From Sphingorhabdus profundilacus (GTDB lineage Bacteria; Pseudomonadota; Alphaproteobacteria; Sphingomonadales; Sphingomonadaceae), in assembly GCF_009769755.1 (NCBI RefSeq), contig NZ_SDWJ01000001.1, forward strand, positions 1,587,816 to 1,651,815: 64,000 bases of DNA. Direction: 5' to 3'. Below the pieces are notes generated by a model, which saw nothing but the letters and a program-made list of their open reading frames with translations, searched no databases and was not told the origin of the DNA. Below, piece after piece: positions 1 through 11,076 of the stretch. A program made the translations under genes and the position numbers. How positions within the stretch are numbered: position 1 is the stretch's first letter; each line of letters opens with the position of its first letter.

Positions 1-713
1 AATGCCGGCGGGGAATCGAAAATGATGATGCGTGACGGATCATTGCGGGTCAGTTGATCGATGATTTCAGCCGTGCGTGCAGCAGCAAGATATTCGGTAT
101 CCTGATTGGTCTGGCTGCCTGCGGGCAGGATGGAAAGCCCATCGATGTCAGTTTGCAGGACCAATGATTCCGCATCGCAGGCAGGGTCCGCAAGCGCGTC
201 CATAAAGCCCCGATGTCTTTCGATACCAAGAGTGGATAGAATACTGGGCTTGGCAAAGTCCGCATCGACCAGCAGGACGCGATTGTCTTTTTCGCTGGCC
301 ATCGACAGCGCAAGATTCAGCGCGCAATAGGTTTTGCCTTCATCCGGGTTTGCCGAACAGACAAGTATGCGCTCACCATGCGGCAATGCATCGACCCCCT
401 TTCCCCCGCGCGCCGCCAGAAGAAGCTGACGCTTTACAATACGGAATTCTTCGGAAAGTCCCGTGACCGGGCCGTCAGGTACAATGAAGTTATGCGACAC
501 CAACCGTTCACGGCTGATCGCGACTTGCGTCCTGCTGACCGGTGCAGGGGCCATCGCCGGGCGAGGGGACGCAGCGACTGGAACTTGTCCTTCGACCGGT
601 GCCGGAATGGGGATCGGGCCGTGGCCACCCCGCAATGCCGCGCCAAAATCAAATAATTCCGACGCCCGTTCCAGCAGCGACCCCGACGATTTGATAGAGC
701 TATGCTTGTTCAT
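1..713 (-). CDS. Exopolysaccharide tyrosine autokinase (CpsD/CapB/XrtA-type), partial
   Basis: Start codon at 713-711 (protein begins MNKHSSIKSS); the 3' end runs off the left edge of the window, so only about 237 N-terminal residues are visible. The P-loop region reads CSANPDEGKTYCALNLAL (Walker A of bacterial BY-kinases), followed by VLLVDADFAKPS (Walker A') and IIIFDSPPA (Walker B), the order expected for the cytoplasmic ATPase domain that phosphorylates C-terminal tyrosines and controls polysaccharide polymerisation. The first roughly 80 residues are a Pro/Ala-rich linker. It lies 13 bases downstream of the chain-length gene, so the three EPS genes look like one operon. The visible order matches the kinase of exosortase-associated EPS loci; the exosortase itself is not in view. 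The Tyr-rich tail is off the window, so kinase activity is inferred. Confidence 0.85.
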   Translation of the reverse strand, partial: MNKHSSIKSSGSLLERASELFDFGAALRGGHGPIPIPAPVEGQVPVAASPRPAMAPAPVSRTQVAISRERLVSHNFIVPDGPVTGLSEEFRIVKRQLLLAARGGKGVDALPHGERILVCSANPDEGKTYCALNLALSMASEKDNRVLLVDADFAKPSILSTLGIERHRGFMDALADPACDAESLVLQTDIDGLSILPAGSQTNQDTEYLAAARTAEIIDQLTRNDPSRIIIFDSPPA

Positions 714-726
714 GCTGTCCGATCCT

Positions 727-2226
727 TCAAGCCGTCAGTCCGCGCTGCACAAATTCCGCAACCAAAAGCAGCGCAAAAACACCGACAAGTCCGCCGGATG
801 CGCCGTAAAACAGCTTCATTTTCTGTTTGCGCTGCTCGCGCTCTTCAACGCCCAACATTTGCGAGATCGATCCGATAACCGGCAAGCCGCTTGCCCTTTC
901 CAATTTCGCCGCAGTCGGGAAACTGGTTTGCAAATGGCCGAGCGCAAAGGCGGCACCGATGCCCGCACCTATGCCTGCGATCAGGACCGCAGCCAACAAA
1001 AGCGGCCGGTTCGGTACCGCAGGAACATTTGACAGTGACGGTTCTTTTACGACCCGGAACTGCACCGCATCGGTTTGCGTTTCCACCTGTCCGCGTAAAC
1101 GGATCTGGTCGCGCTCGGTGATCAGCTTGTCATATTGCGCTTTCAGCACTTCATAATCGCGATTGATCCGCTGATATTCTGCGGCAACGCCGGGCTCAGC
1201 GGTTTGTTTCGCGGCAAGCTCTGCCATGTCGGACTGAAGCGCGCTTTTGCGCGCCTGCAGGGCAGAAACAGACGCCTCACGTTCGGCGCGCATGGATTGT
1301 AAGGAGCTGTAGGCGGGATTGGGCGTGCGATATCCACCACCGGCTGCACCGCCGCCTTGTGAACGTAAATTCGCAATCTGGTTGCGAATTGCCACAACGT
1401 CGGGATGGTTGTCCGTAAAACCCCGGGCCCGCATCGACGCCAGCTCACCTTGCGCCTGACCCAGCGCAGTGGGTGAGCCGCCACCTGCGATAGTCGTGTT
1501 CAACGTCGCAGGTGTTCCGGCCAATTGTCCGTTCAACGCAGCCAGCGCGCTGCGGGCCTGAATGAGTTGCGAGTCAATCTGACTCAGTTCCGCCCGTGAT
1601 GCTTCCATGCGTTGCGACACAGAGCCCACACCGGGCAAAAGACCCAGATTTTGTGTTTCATATGCAACCCGCTTCGCCTCGGCATTGGCAAGTTCCTTTT
1701 GCCGTCCTTCAATCTGGGCATCAAGGAAGCGCAAGGTCTGGCTCGTCGTTTTGCGGTCACCGGCAATATTATCTTCTTCGGCAACATCGATCAGTTTTTG
1801 CACCACATCGCGGGCCAGTTTACCACTTGGCAATTTGGCGCTTATTGCAAAAAAATCGTCCTGTTCAGCCTTCACCTCGATATTGGCGCGCAGGCCTTCG
1901 ATCTTGCCGGCCAATTCCTGATCGGTCGCCACAGATGCGCCCAGATCGGTTCCGCGAACAACTTTTGCCAGATTTTCCGATGAAATCAGCGTCTGGGTCA
2001 ATTGCTGGATGTTACGGCGCTGGTCTTGAGGCGGCAAGCCAACCTGATCGGATAATATGGATTGGGTGCGGACCTGAATCTGCGCTTTGGATTCATATTT
2101 ATTGGGGATCATCGCAATGACGAGCCAGCCCAAGATACAGGCACCCCACGCCACCGCCAATGCCAGCCAGCGGCGGTTCCACACGCTGTGAACGGCAATC
2201 CGGAATTCGTCGTAGAGCGAGTTCAT
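727..2226 (-). CDS. Polysaccharide chain-length determinant (Wzz/GNVR family, XrtA-type)
   Basis: 499 residues. An N-terminal membrane segment (about residues 17-38) precedes a Wzz-type domain beginning NKYESKAQIQVRTQ; the centre is Gln/Ala/Glu-rich with coiled-coil character (about 150-360). A Pro-rich stretch (VPAVPNRP) leads into a second hydrophobic segment (about 403-428), and a third hydrophobic stretch lies near the C-terminus (about 472-492). This is the architecture of periplasmic co-polymerases that set EPS chain length together with a BY-kinase and an outer-membrane export protein, both of which flank it here. Only 3 bases separate its start from the export gene stop. The long coiled coil and terminal membrane segments fit the exosortase-associated subfamily better than O-antigen Wzz. 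Confidence 0.88.
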   Translation of the reverse strand: MNSLYDEFRIAVHSVWNRRWLALAVAWGACILGWLVIAMIPNKYESKAQIQVRTQSILSDQVGLPPQDQRRNIQQLTQTLISSENLAKVVRGTDLGASVATDQELAGKIEGLRANIEVKAEQDDFFAISAKLPSGKLARDVVQKLIDVAEEDNIAGDRKTTSQTLRFLDAQIEGRQKELANAEAKRVAYETQNLGLLPGVGSVSQRMEASRAELSQIDSQLIQARSALAALNGQLAGTPATLNTTIAGGGSPTALGQAQGELASMRARGFTDNHPDVVAIRNQIANLRSQGGGAAGGGYRTPNPAYSSLQSMRAEREASVSALQARKSALQSDMAELAAKQTAEPGVAAEYQRINRDYEVLKAQYDKLITERDQIRLRGQVETQTDAVQFRVVKEPSLSNVPAVPNRPLLLAAVLIAGIGAGIGAAFALGHLQTSFPTAAKLERASGLPVIGSISQMLGVEEREQRKQKMKLFYGASGGLVGVFALLLVAEFVQRGLTA

Positions 2227-2229
2227 AGC

Positions 2230-2874
2230 TCAGAACATGCTTTCTGGAATGATGATGACATCACCTGGTTCGAGCAGCACATTGGCTTTGCTATCCCCCC
2301 GTTTGAGCAAATCGCCCAGCCGAAGCGAATATTCCTTTTGCGCCCCTGTGCCTTTGTTATGGCGGATCAGACGGGCCTTATTTCCTGCGGCATATTCCGA
2401 AAGGCCGCCCACGGCGATCATCGCATCCAGGACGGTCATATTGGCTCTATAGGGAATAGAGGCTGGCTTTTCCGTTGCGCCAACAATGCGGACCTGTTGC
2501 GACGTCGTGCCGGCAAATTCGTTGACGATGACCGATACAATCGGGTCATTGATATATTGCGAAAGCTGTAACTTGATATCCTGCGCCAGCATTGTGGGTG
2601 TTTTGCCGACCGCGGGCATATCGGTAATCAGCGGCGTTGTTATACGCCCGTCCGGGCGGACCTGGACTTTTGCGCCAAGCTCAGGATTGCGCCATACAAA
2701 AACGGTTAACTGGTCGAGCGGACCGATCAAATAATCCTCACCCGGACCTTCGCGAACCGAGACAGTCGGCGCCTGCGGTAATTCAGGACCACCAGAAACA
2801 GAAGTACAACCAGTTACTACAGTCGCCAGCGCACCCAGTGCCAGCATCATGTTGATTTTCAATGACTTCTTCAT
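2230..2874 (-). CDS. Polysaccharide export lipoprotein (Wza-like, SLBB)
   Basis: 214 residues. The signal peptide ends in the lipobox VTGC, with the lipidated Cys at about residue 23, so it should be an outer-membrane lipoprotein. The poly-export domain starts around GEDYLIGPLDQLTVFVWRNP and is followed by an SLBB-type domain (VRIVGATEKPASIPYRANMT) ending in LLEPGDVIIIPESMF, the usual end of this family. It is first in the EPS operon, followed by the chain-length and kinase genes. It is much shorter than E. coli Wza (about 380 residues), which is normal for exosortase-type export proteins that have only one SLBB domain. The promoter should lie in the 174-base gap upstream (2875-3048), where I see no clear motif. 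Confidence 0.88.
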   Translation of the reverse strand: MKKSLKINMMLALGALATVVTGCTSVSGGPELPQAPTVSVREGPGEDYLIGPLDQLTVFVWRNPELGAKVQVRPDGRITTPLITDMPAVGKTPTMLAQDIKLQLSQYINDPIVSVIVNEFAGTTSQQVRIVGATEKPASIPYRANMTVLDAMIAVGGLSEYAAGNKARLIRHNKGTGAQKEYSLRLGDLLKRGDSKANVLLEPGDVIIIPESMF

Positions 2875-3048
2875 GCCCAGCCCTTCTGAAGCTGCGACGA
2901 ATCAAATGGTCACGCCCCCATTGGCGGACTTGCAACTGTCACAGCTTGGACTTTGCTATGGACAAAAAGGGTGAACAGACCGTTAGGATTTGGGTCAGGA
3001 CCTAGTAAAATCAGGCGCAAGTCGTAAAAGCTGCCTCGCTTCTTAACC

Positions 3049-3798
3049 TCAATCCAACGCAGCCATCGCCAATTTGGCGGCAGTCGAAAGATCTTGCATG
3101 GCCCTTGCCCAGGGTCCATGTCCATGACTGATCCGCGCCACGCCCAACCCGGCCAGCGTCTTGATATCCGGAATACCATCCCCCACCAAAATGTTCACCG
3201 GCAATGGCGATTTTGAGCACAAATAGCCGATTAAAGATTCATCGGCGATGAAAGGAACAAAAAGACTATTCGCCCCTGAATCTGCGAAGGATTCCGCCCG
3301 TACCAGCACTTTTTCAACCAATGCCAAATCGTGATGCTCTTTGGGCGTGACAATGAACAAGTCCGCCCGGGCATTTATCCATATGCCAGAGGCCGCAGCG
3401 GCCTTTATCCTAGCGCAGGCTATATCGATATCAAAAAGCTCCCTTGTCACAGGATCCTTATCTTCAATGTTGATACCGACGGCACCAGCCTTTGCGACTT
3501 TCTCCACCATTTGCCCGACCTGGGCAGCATCCACACCATATCCGGCTTCAAAATCGAGCGTAACGGGCAAATCCGTTACGGTTAGAATCTGCGCGAGATT
3601 AGCGAAAACCAAATCGACAGGAAAAGTTTCACCATCCTTATATCCATGGGCGCAGGCGACACCCCAGCTGCCTGTCGCGATTGCACTGGCACCGGCGTCG
3701 GCAACGGCCTTGGCACTGCCTGCATCCCAGATATTGTACAATATCAAGGGATCGCCTTCGACATGAAGATCGCCAAAAGCTCTTACTTTATCCCTCAT
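3049..3798 (-). CDS. Isocitrate lyase/PEP mutase family protein
   Basis: 249 residues of the PEP mutase/isocitrate lyase alpha/beta-barrel superfamily. Visible signatures are YNIWDAGSAKAVADAGASAIATGS at the N-terminus, LDFEAGYG (first acidic metal site) and GINIEDKDP (second), and an arginine in INARADLF. The isocitrate lyase KKCGH loop is absent, so it is a short PEPM-like enzyme cleaving or forming a C-C or C-P bond on an unknown 2-oxo acid. The start codon overlaps the ada stop by four bases (ATGA), so it is translationally coupled to the alkylation-response gene. The true substrate cannot be told from sequence. Confidence 0.85.
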   Translation of the reverse strand: MRDKVRAFGDLHVEGDPLILYNIWDAGSAKAVADAGASAIATGSWGVACAHGYKDGETFPVDLVFANLAQILTVTDLPVTLDFEAGYGVDAAQVGQMVEKVAKAGAVGINIEDKDPVTRELFDIDIACARIKAAAASGIWINARADLFIVTPKEHHDLALVEKVLVRAESFADSGANSLFVPFIADESLIGYLCSKSPLPVNILVGDGIPDIKTLAGLGVARISHGHGPWARAMQDLSTAAKLAMAALD

Positions 3799-4832
3799 AC
3801 TGCATTCCTTTCTGCCCGAAGCAATTTTTCTTTCCTATCCAAGCCATAAGCATAGCCACCCAGGCTACCGTCGGTGCGGATCACGCGATGGCAAGGAATG
3901 AGCACGGCGACATTATTAGCGCCATTTGCACTTCCGGCTGCACGCACGGCCTTGGGCTTGCCGACGGCTGCGGCGATCTCGGCATATGTCCGGGTTTCGC
4001 CTGTTGGAATACGCTGCAATTCCTTCCACACGGCCTGCTGGAAAACCGTTCCAGCGATATCAAGCGGCAGTTCGGGCATATTTGCAGGATTTTCAACGGC
4101 AGCAACTGCCCCGTTTACAAGCTCGGCCAGCGCGTCGCCGCCCTGCTCGATTGTCGCGGCAGGAAAGCGCCTTTGAAGTTCCGTTTCGTCTTCATCAAAA
4201 GAGAGTCGGCAAATGCCCTTATCCGTTGCTGCGACCAGCATGCTGCCGAGTGACGTCTCTACGACAGCCCATCGGATAACCGCCCCCGCCCCGCCATTTT
4301 TCCACGCGCTTGGTGTCATTCCTAATCGTCCCTTAGTTGCGGCATAAAAGCGGCTAGGCCCGGAATAGCCCGCATCATAAATCGCATCAGTCACCCGGCC
4401 ATTTGCGGCAAGTGCCTCTTCTGCGCGCCCTGCCCGCAACCCGCGTGCATATTCGGCAGGCGTGACGCCCGTTGCGCGCTTGAAGAGGCGGTGGAAATGA
4501 TGCGGCGCATAGCCGACAGCGGCGGCAAGCTGTTCCAAGCCCATCGGTTCTTCTGCCGCCAACAATTTGAGTGCACTGACAACGGCGACGTCGTCACGCG
4601 CAATGTCATCGGGACGGCAGCGCAAACATGCACGATAGCCAGCTGCCTTTGCCTCAGCCGCCGTTGCATAAAAGCAGACATTCTCGCGCTTGGGGTGTCG
4701 CACTGGACAACTCGGCTTGCAGTAAATTCCAGTCGTTTTGACGGCACCGACAAATTGCCCGTCATGGGTGCGATCGCGCGCAAGAAATGCTCTCCATGCG
4801 AAGTCGGCATCAATGGCTTTTGCCTTAGCCAT
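3795..4832 (-). CDS. ada: Ada: methylphosphotriester/O6-methylguanine-DNA methyltransferase and activator
   Basis: 345 residues with the complete three-part Ada layout. The N-terminal zinc domain has Cys38, Cys42, Cys69 and Cys72 (YCKPSCPV and ACLRCRPD), the same spacing as E. coli Ada. An AraC-type helix-turn-helix follows (about 85-180, LEQLAAAVGYAPHHFHRLFK). The C-terminal methyltransferase has the acceptor motif PCHRV with Cys at about residue 314. It should repair O6-alkylguanine irreversibly and, once methylated on the N-terminal domain, activate its own operon. The next gene (PEP-mutase family) starts inside its stop codon. No alkB or alkA is visible nearby. Confidence 0.95.
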   Translation of the reverse strand: MAKAKAIDADFAWRAFLARDRTHDGQFVGAVKTTGIYCKPSCPVRHPKRENVCFYATAAEAKAAGYRACLRCRPDDIARDDVAVVSALKLLAAEEPMGLEQLAAAVGYAPHHFHRLFKRATGVTPAEYARGLRAGRAEEALAANGRVTDAIYDAGYSGPSRFYAATKGRLGMTPSAWKNGGAGAVIRWAVVETSLGSMLVAATDKGICRLSFDEDETELQRRFPAATIEQGGDALAELVNGAVAAVENPANMPELPLDIAGTVFQQAVWKELQRIPTGETRTYAEIAAAVGKPKAVRAAGSANGANNVAVLIPCHRVIRTDGSLGGYAYGLDRKEKLLRAERNAV

Positions 4833-4874
4833 TTTCCGCTTTCCTTCTTTTCTGGTTCAGAAATTCTTCCATCC

Positions 4875-5342
4875 TCAAACCCTCTCGATCCGCGCCGAAA
4901 AGCAGCCATGCGCGGCATTATGCGCGTGAATGTAAGCGATTTCATCTTGGGCGAAAAGCTCCCTGATTTTTTCATCTGCCTGCCCGGGCAATGCAAGAGC
5001 GGCATTGCGAAGCATTCCATCGCTATCAAACGCCCGGAAAGCCATCGGACGACCTTCGAATACCGGAGGCGTTTCATCGCTAAATTCAGCAGCCTTTTCG
5101 GCTGCCTTGCGAACATATATGGCATAGGCCGACTTATAAGGTGTCGCCACATCATGGCTAAGATGGTTGAGCAATATCAACTCCTCGCCTGCCTTGGCAT
5201 CCTCCAGACTGACCCGGCACGGCCAGCCCTTATCGGCAGCGGCGGTCACGCGTAACGCGCCTCTTTCGGCTAGCGCCGCATCATTCATGTCGAACAATTC
5301 CGCGAAGGGCTCACGGTCCAAACCTGTAATTCGATAGCTCAT
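4875..5342 (-). CDS. DUF1203 family protein
   Basis: 155 residues matching my recollection of DUF1203: start MSYRITGLDREPF, centre WPCRVSLEDAKAGEELILLNH, then PYKSAYAIYVR and a C-terminal IHAHNAAHGCFSARIERV with conserved His and Cys. Small, soluble, no signal peptide. Function unknown. It lies 42 bases upstream of ada on the same strand and may share its transcript. Its own 5' side is separated from the dienelactone hydrolase gene by 80 bases. Confidence 0.8.
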   Translation of the reverse strand: MSYRITGLDREPFAELFDMNDAALAERGALRVTAAADKGWPCRVSLEDAKAGEELILLNHLSHDVATPYKSAYAIYVRKAAEKAAEFSDETPPVFEGRPMAFRAFDSDGMLRNAALALPGQADEKIRELFAQDEIAYIHAHNAAHGCFSARIERV

Positions 5343-5422
5343 ATTCCGGCTCCTTGTTTGTTGGATCCCAGAATAGATGCCGCATTCGACGACGGCTTCC
5401 CGAAACTTGCGTTCAAAGCAGA

Positions 5423-6100
5423 TTAGCCGCCACAGGCCCTAAACAGGGCCAATGTCCGTTCGCGGGCCAGATCAGCGCTCGGTTCGTGATAATCCTTTCG
5501 CCGGTCGGAATTGAAACCGTGATTTGCGTCATAGACAAAAATCTGCGCGGTCGGATGGTCTTTGGCGATCAGCGCTTCGACCCCCTCCATAGGAATGCCC
5601 TGATCGAAACGGCCGAAATGTGCAATGGTGGCGCATTTCGGTGCCTTGTCGGCGTAAAGCGTTGGGATCAGGCTGCCATAATAGCAGGATGCGGCGGCCA
5701 GATCTTCGCTAATCCCTGCCATCGCCCAGGCGACGGAACCGCCATAACAATAGCCAGTGATGAATACCGGCCCTGTGTCCTTCAGCGCGTCAATGCAGAC
5801 CTTCGCATCGTCCAGGCTTTTCACAAAGGGATGCAGTTCACGTGCGAGTTGAACAGCTCGTTCAAAGTCGGGGCCGGTATATTCCGCTTCAAATCCGGGA
5901 TGTTCGCGGTCGAATATTGATGGCGAAAGCACTTCATATCCATCCGCCGCATATTCATCGCACAACTCGCGGATGTGGTCGGTGACGCCGAAAATCTCCT
6001 GCACCAGAACCAAACCGCCGCGGCGCTCGCCTTCCGGTTCGGCATGATAGACAGCGATTTCAGCGCCGTCGTCCATCGTCATGCGAATCATTTTGCCCAT
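5423..6100 (-). CDS. Dienelactone hydrolase family protein
   Basis: 225 residues, alpha/beta hydrolase fold. The dienelactone-hydrolase triad is visible: Cys118 in GYCYGGS, Asp166 in FGRFDQGIP and His194 in YDANHGFNSD; Glu35 in VQEIFGV corresponds to the glutamate that activates the Cys in this family. Length is normal. A strong purine-rich Shine-Dalgarno (GAGAAGAGGAG) precedes the ATG. No chlorocatechol-pathway genes are near, so it is more likely a general carboxymethylenebutenolidase-like esterase than part of a degradative operon. It is transcribed divergently from the ATP synthase operon across a 213-base gap. Confidence 0.88.
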   Translation of the reverse strand: MGKMIRMTMDDGAEIAVYHAEPEGERRGGLVLVQEIFGVTDHIRELCDEYAADGYEVLSPSIFDREHPGFEAEYTGPDFERAVQLARELHPFVKSLDDAKVCIDALKDTGPVFITGYCYGGSVAWAMAGISEDLAAASCYYGSLIPTLYADKAPKCATIAHFGRFDQGIPMEGVEALIAKDHPTAQIFVYDANHGFNSDRRKDYHEPSADLARERTLALFRACGG

Positions 6101-6313
6101 ATGGTGCTCCTCTTCTCCCCCTACATTGCGCGTTGGGCATACCCTTGAAAAGAGGGTGACCTATGGAAAGGCGCTGACAACAGGGAGTTTCTGGAAATCC
6201 CCATCTTGCATCGCAACAAAACCCCTGCTAGGCGCGCGTCGACTTCAGTGAAAGGGTGACCTTTCTGCCCGGTCAGCACATATTCTCAGTCTCACATTCG
6301 AGGACTTTTACGC
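6101..6313 (+). promoter_or_regulatory. Divergent region and leader of the ATP synthase operon
   Basis: The gap between the dienelactone hydrolase gene (minus) and atpH (plus) must hold the atp promoter. A possible sigma-70-like pair (TTGCAT, 17 bases, TAGGCG) lies around 6205-6235, but the match is weak. A perfect small hairpin GAAAGG-GTGA-CCTTTC is at 6250-6265, with a GNRA tetraloop. The decamer AGGGTGACCT in it also occurs about 100 bases upstream (near 6150). AGGA at 6301-6304 serves as the atpH ribosome-binding site. Confidence 0.4.
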
Positions 6314-6880
6314 GTGGATAATTCCGGCGGCACAATCGCTAATATTCAAGCCAGTTTAGCTGGCCGTTACGCGACGGCACTGTTTGAGCTGGCGCGCGAT
6401 TCAAAGGCCATTGATGCTGTCGAAAAAAGCATGTCGGCAGTGGCAAATGCCGTCGGCGAATCGGGAGATTTAAAGGCGCTGACCACCAACCCTGTTCTGA
6501 CCCGCGCCGATGCCAAAAAGGCGATCGCGGCCGTCGCCAAGGCGATGAAGCTGGATCCGCTGTCGGCAAAGACGTTAGGCGTTCTCGCCGATAACCGTCG
6601 GCTCGGCGAAACCGTTGCCGTTGCGCGCGCCTTTTCGGCACTGGCTGCATCGCATCGCGGTGAAGTGACCGCAGAGGTTACCTCGGCCCATGCTCTAAGC
6701 GCGGCGCAAGCAAAGTCGCTATCGGCAAAGCTCAAGGCCCGCGTCGGAAGCGACGTTGCCATTCAAACCAAGGTCGATCCCTCCCTTTTGGGTGGCCTGA
6801 CTGTCCGTATCGGCAGCCAGATGATCGACAATTCAATCAAAACCCGTCTCAACACCCTCGCAGCTGCGATGAAAGGCTAA
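6314..6880 (+). CDS. atpH: F1 ATP synthase subunit delta
   Basis: 188 residues with a GTG start (VDNSGGTIANIQASLAGRYA), preceded by AGGA nine bases upstream. The N-terminal six-helix bundle (RYATALFELARDSKAIDAVE) and C-terminal TVRIGSQMIDNSIKTRLNTL are typical of subunit delta (OSCP), the stator link between F1 and subunit b. It is the first gene of the F1 operon and ends 9 bases before atpA. F0 genes (atpB, E, F) are not in the window, as usual in alphaproteobacteria, where F0 and F1 operons are separate. Confidence 0.95.
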   Translation: MDNSGGTIANIQASLAGRYATALFELARDSKAIDAVEKSMSAVANAVGESGDLKALTTNPVLTRADAKKAIAAVAKAMKLDPLSAKTLGVLADNRRLGETVAVARAFSALAASHRGEVTAEVTSAHALSAAQAKSLSAKLKARVGSDVAIQTKVDPSLLGGLTVRIGSQMIDNSIKTRLNTLAAAMKG

Positions 6881-8419
<1,539 letters not shown>

Positions 8420-8467
8420 TCGACCGGAAACGGAGCAGACACACCCGTCAGAACCAAACACACACAC

Positions 8468-8529
8468 CCGTCATGCTGAACTTGTTTCAGCATCTTAATT
8501 AAGGCCCTGAAACAAGTTCAGGGTGACGG
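8468..8529. repeat. Palindromic element family A, copy 1 (inside the atp operon)
   Basis: Arms at 8468-8494 and 8503-8529 are inverted repeats of one another except for three central positions on each side. Each arm is also a hairpin by itself: TGCTGAA...TTCAGCA in the left arm and CCCTGAA...TTCAGGG in the right, so the differences between arms are compensated within each arm. It shares its ends (CCGTCA...TGACGG) and core with the copies at 35494 and 56859. It sits between atpA and atpG and would be transcribed with them. Confidence 0.85.
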
Positions 8530-8544
8530 CAGAGGAAAAAATAG

Positions 8545-9423
8545 ATGGCGTCTCTTAAGGCCCTCAAAATGCGGATCAACTCGGTCAAGTCGACCCAGAA
8601 GATCACCAAGGCGATGAAGATGGTCGCCGCTGCCAAGCTGCGCCGTGCGACGGAAGCGGCGCAGGCATCGCGGCCCTATGCGGAACGACTCGAAGCCGTG
8701 GTTTCCAGCATCGCATCGAAGGTCACCGTCGGTCCGCAATCGCCAAGATTACTGGCAGGCACCGGTAAGGACGATGTCCATTTGCTCGTAGTCGCGACCT
8801 CGGACAAAGGTCTGGCCGGTGCGTTCAACACCAACATCGTCCGTCTGGCCCGCAAAAAGGCCGAAGAGCTTCGTGCCGCTGGCAAGACCGTCAAATTCTA
8901 CACCATCGGCAAGAAGGGCAAGGACCAGCTCGCTCGGACCTTCCGCAACGACATCATCCACAGCATTGAACCCGGAGATCTCGGCAAACTCAGCTTTACC
9001 GATGTGCAAGGCTGGGGCGAAGACCTGACCGCGCGTTTCGAGGCGGGCGAGTTTGACGTCGCGCATTTGCTGTTTTCGAAATTCGTCACTGTGTTGACGC
9101 AGGAGCCGACCGCCATCCAGTTGATGCCGGTTGCGGTCGCGACCGATGGCAGCGTGCCAAGCGTCGGCGCATCGGTCGAATATGAACCCGACGAGGAAGA
9201 AATCCTCGCCGACCTGCTGCCACGCAACGTGTCGGTTCAGTTGCTGCGCGCCAACCGCGAAAATGCGGCATCGGAACAGGGTTCCAAGATGACCGCAATG
9301 GACAACGCCACGCGCAACGCTGGCGACATGATCAACAAGCTGACGATCCAGTATAACCGGACCCGTCAGGCAGCGATTACCACCGAACTTATTGAAATCA
9401 TCGCGGGCGCAGAAGCGCTCTAA
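8545..9423 (+). CDS. atpG: F1 ATP synthase subunit gamma
   Basis: 292 residues. N-terminal MASLKALKMRINSVKSTQKI TKAM helix and C-terminal MDNATRNAGDMINKLTIQYN RTRQA helix are the two halves of the rotor coiled coil; LLVVATSDKGLAGAFNTNIV marks the globular domain. Strong Shine-Dalgarno AGAGGAAA just upstream of the ATG, directly after the palindromic element, so translation can start independently of atpA. Rotor shaft of F1. Confidence 0.96.
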   Translation: MASLKALKMRINSVKSTQKITKAMKMVAAAKLRRATEAAQASRPYAERLEAVVSSIASKVTVGPQSPRLLAGTGKDDVHLLVVATSDKGLAGAFNTNIVRLARKKAEELRAAGKTVKFYTIGKKGKDQLARTFRNDIIHSIEPGDLGKLSFTDVQGWGEDLTARFEAGEFDVAHLLFSKFVTVLTQEPTAIQLMPVAVATDGSVPSVGASVEYEPDEEEILADLLPRNVSVQLLRANRENAASEQGSKMTAMDNATRNAGDMINKLTIQYNRTRQAAITTELIEIIAGAEAL

Positions 9424-11043
<1,620 letters not shown>

Positions 11044-11076
11044 TTGATCGCCGTGTGACTGGTGAGGGAAGCTCGA

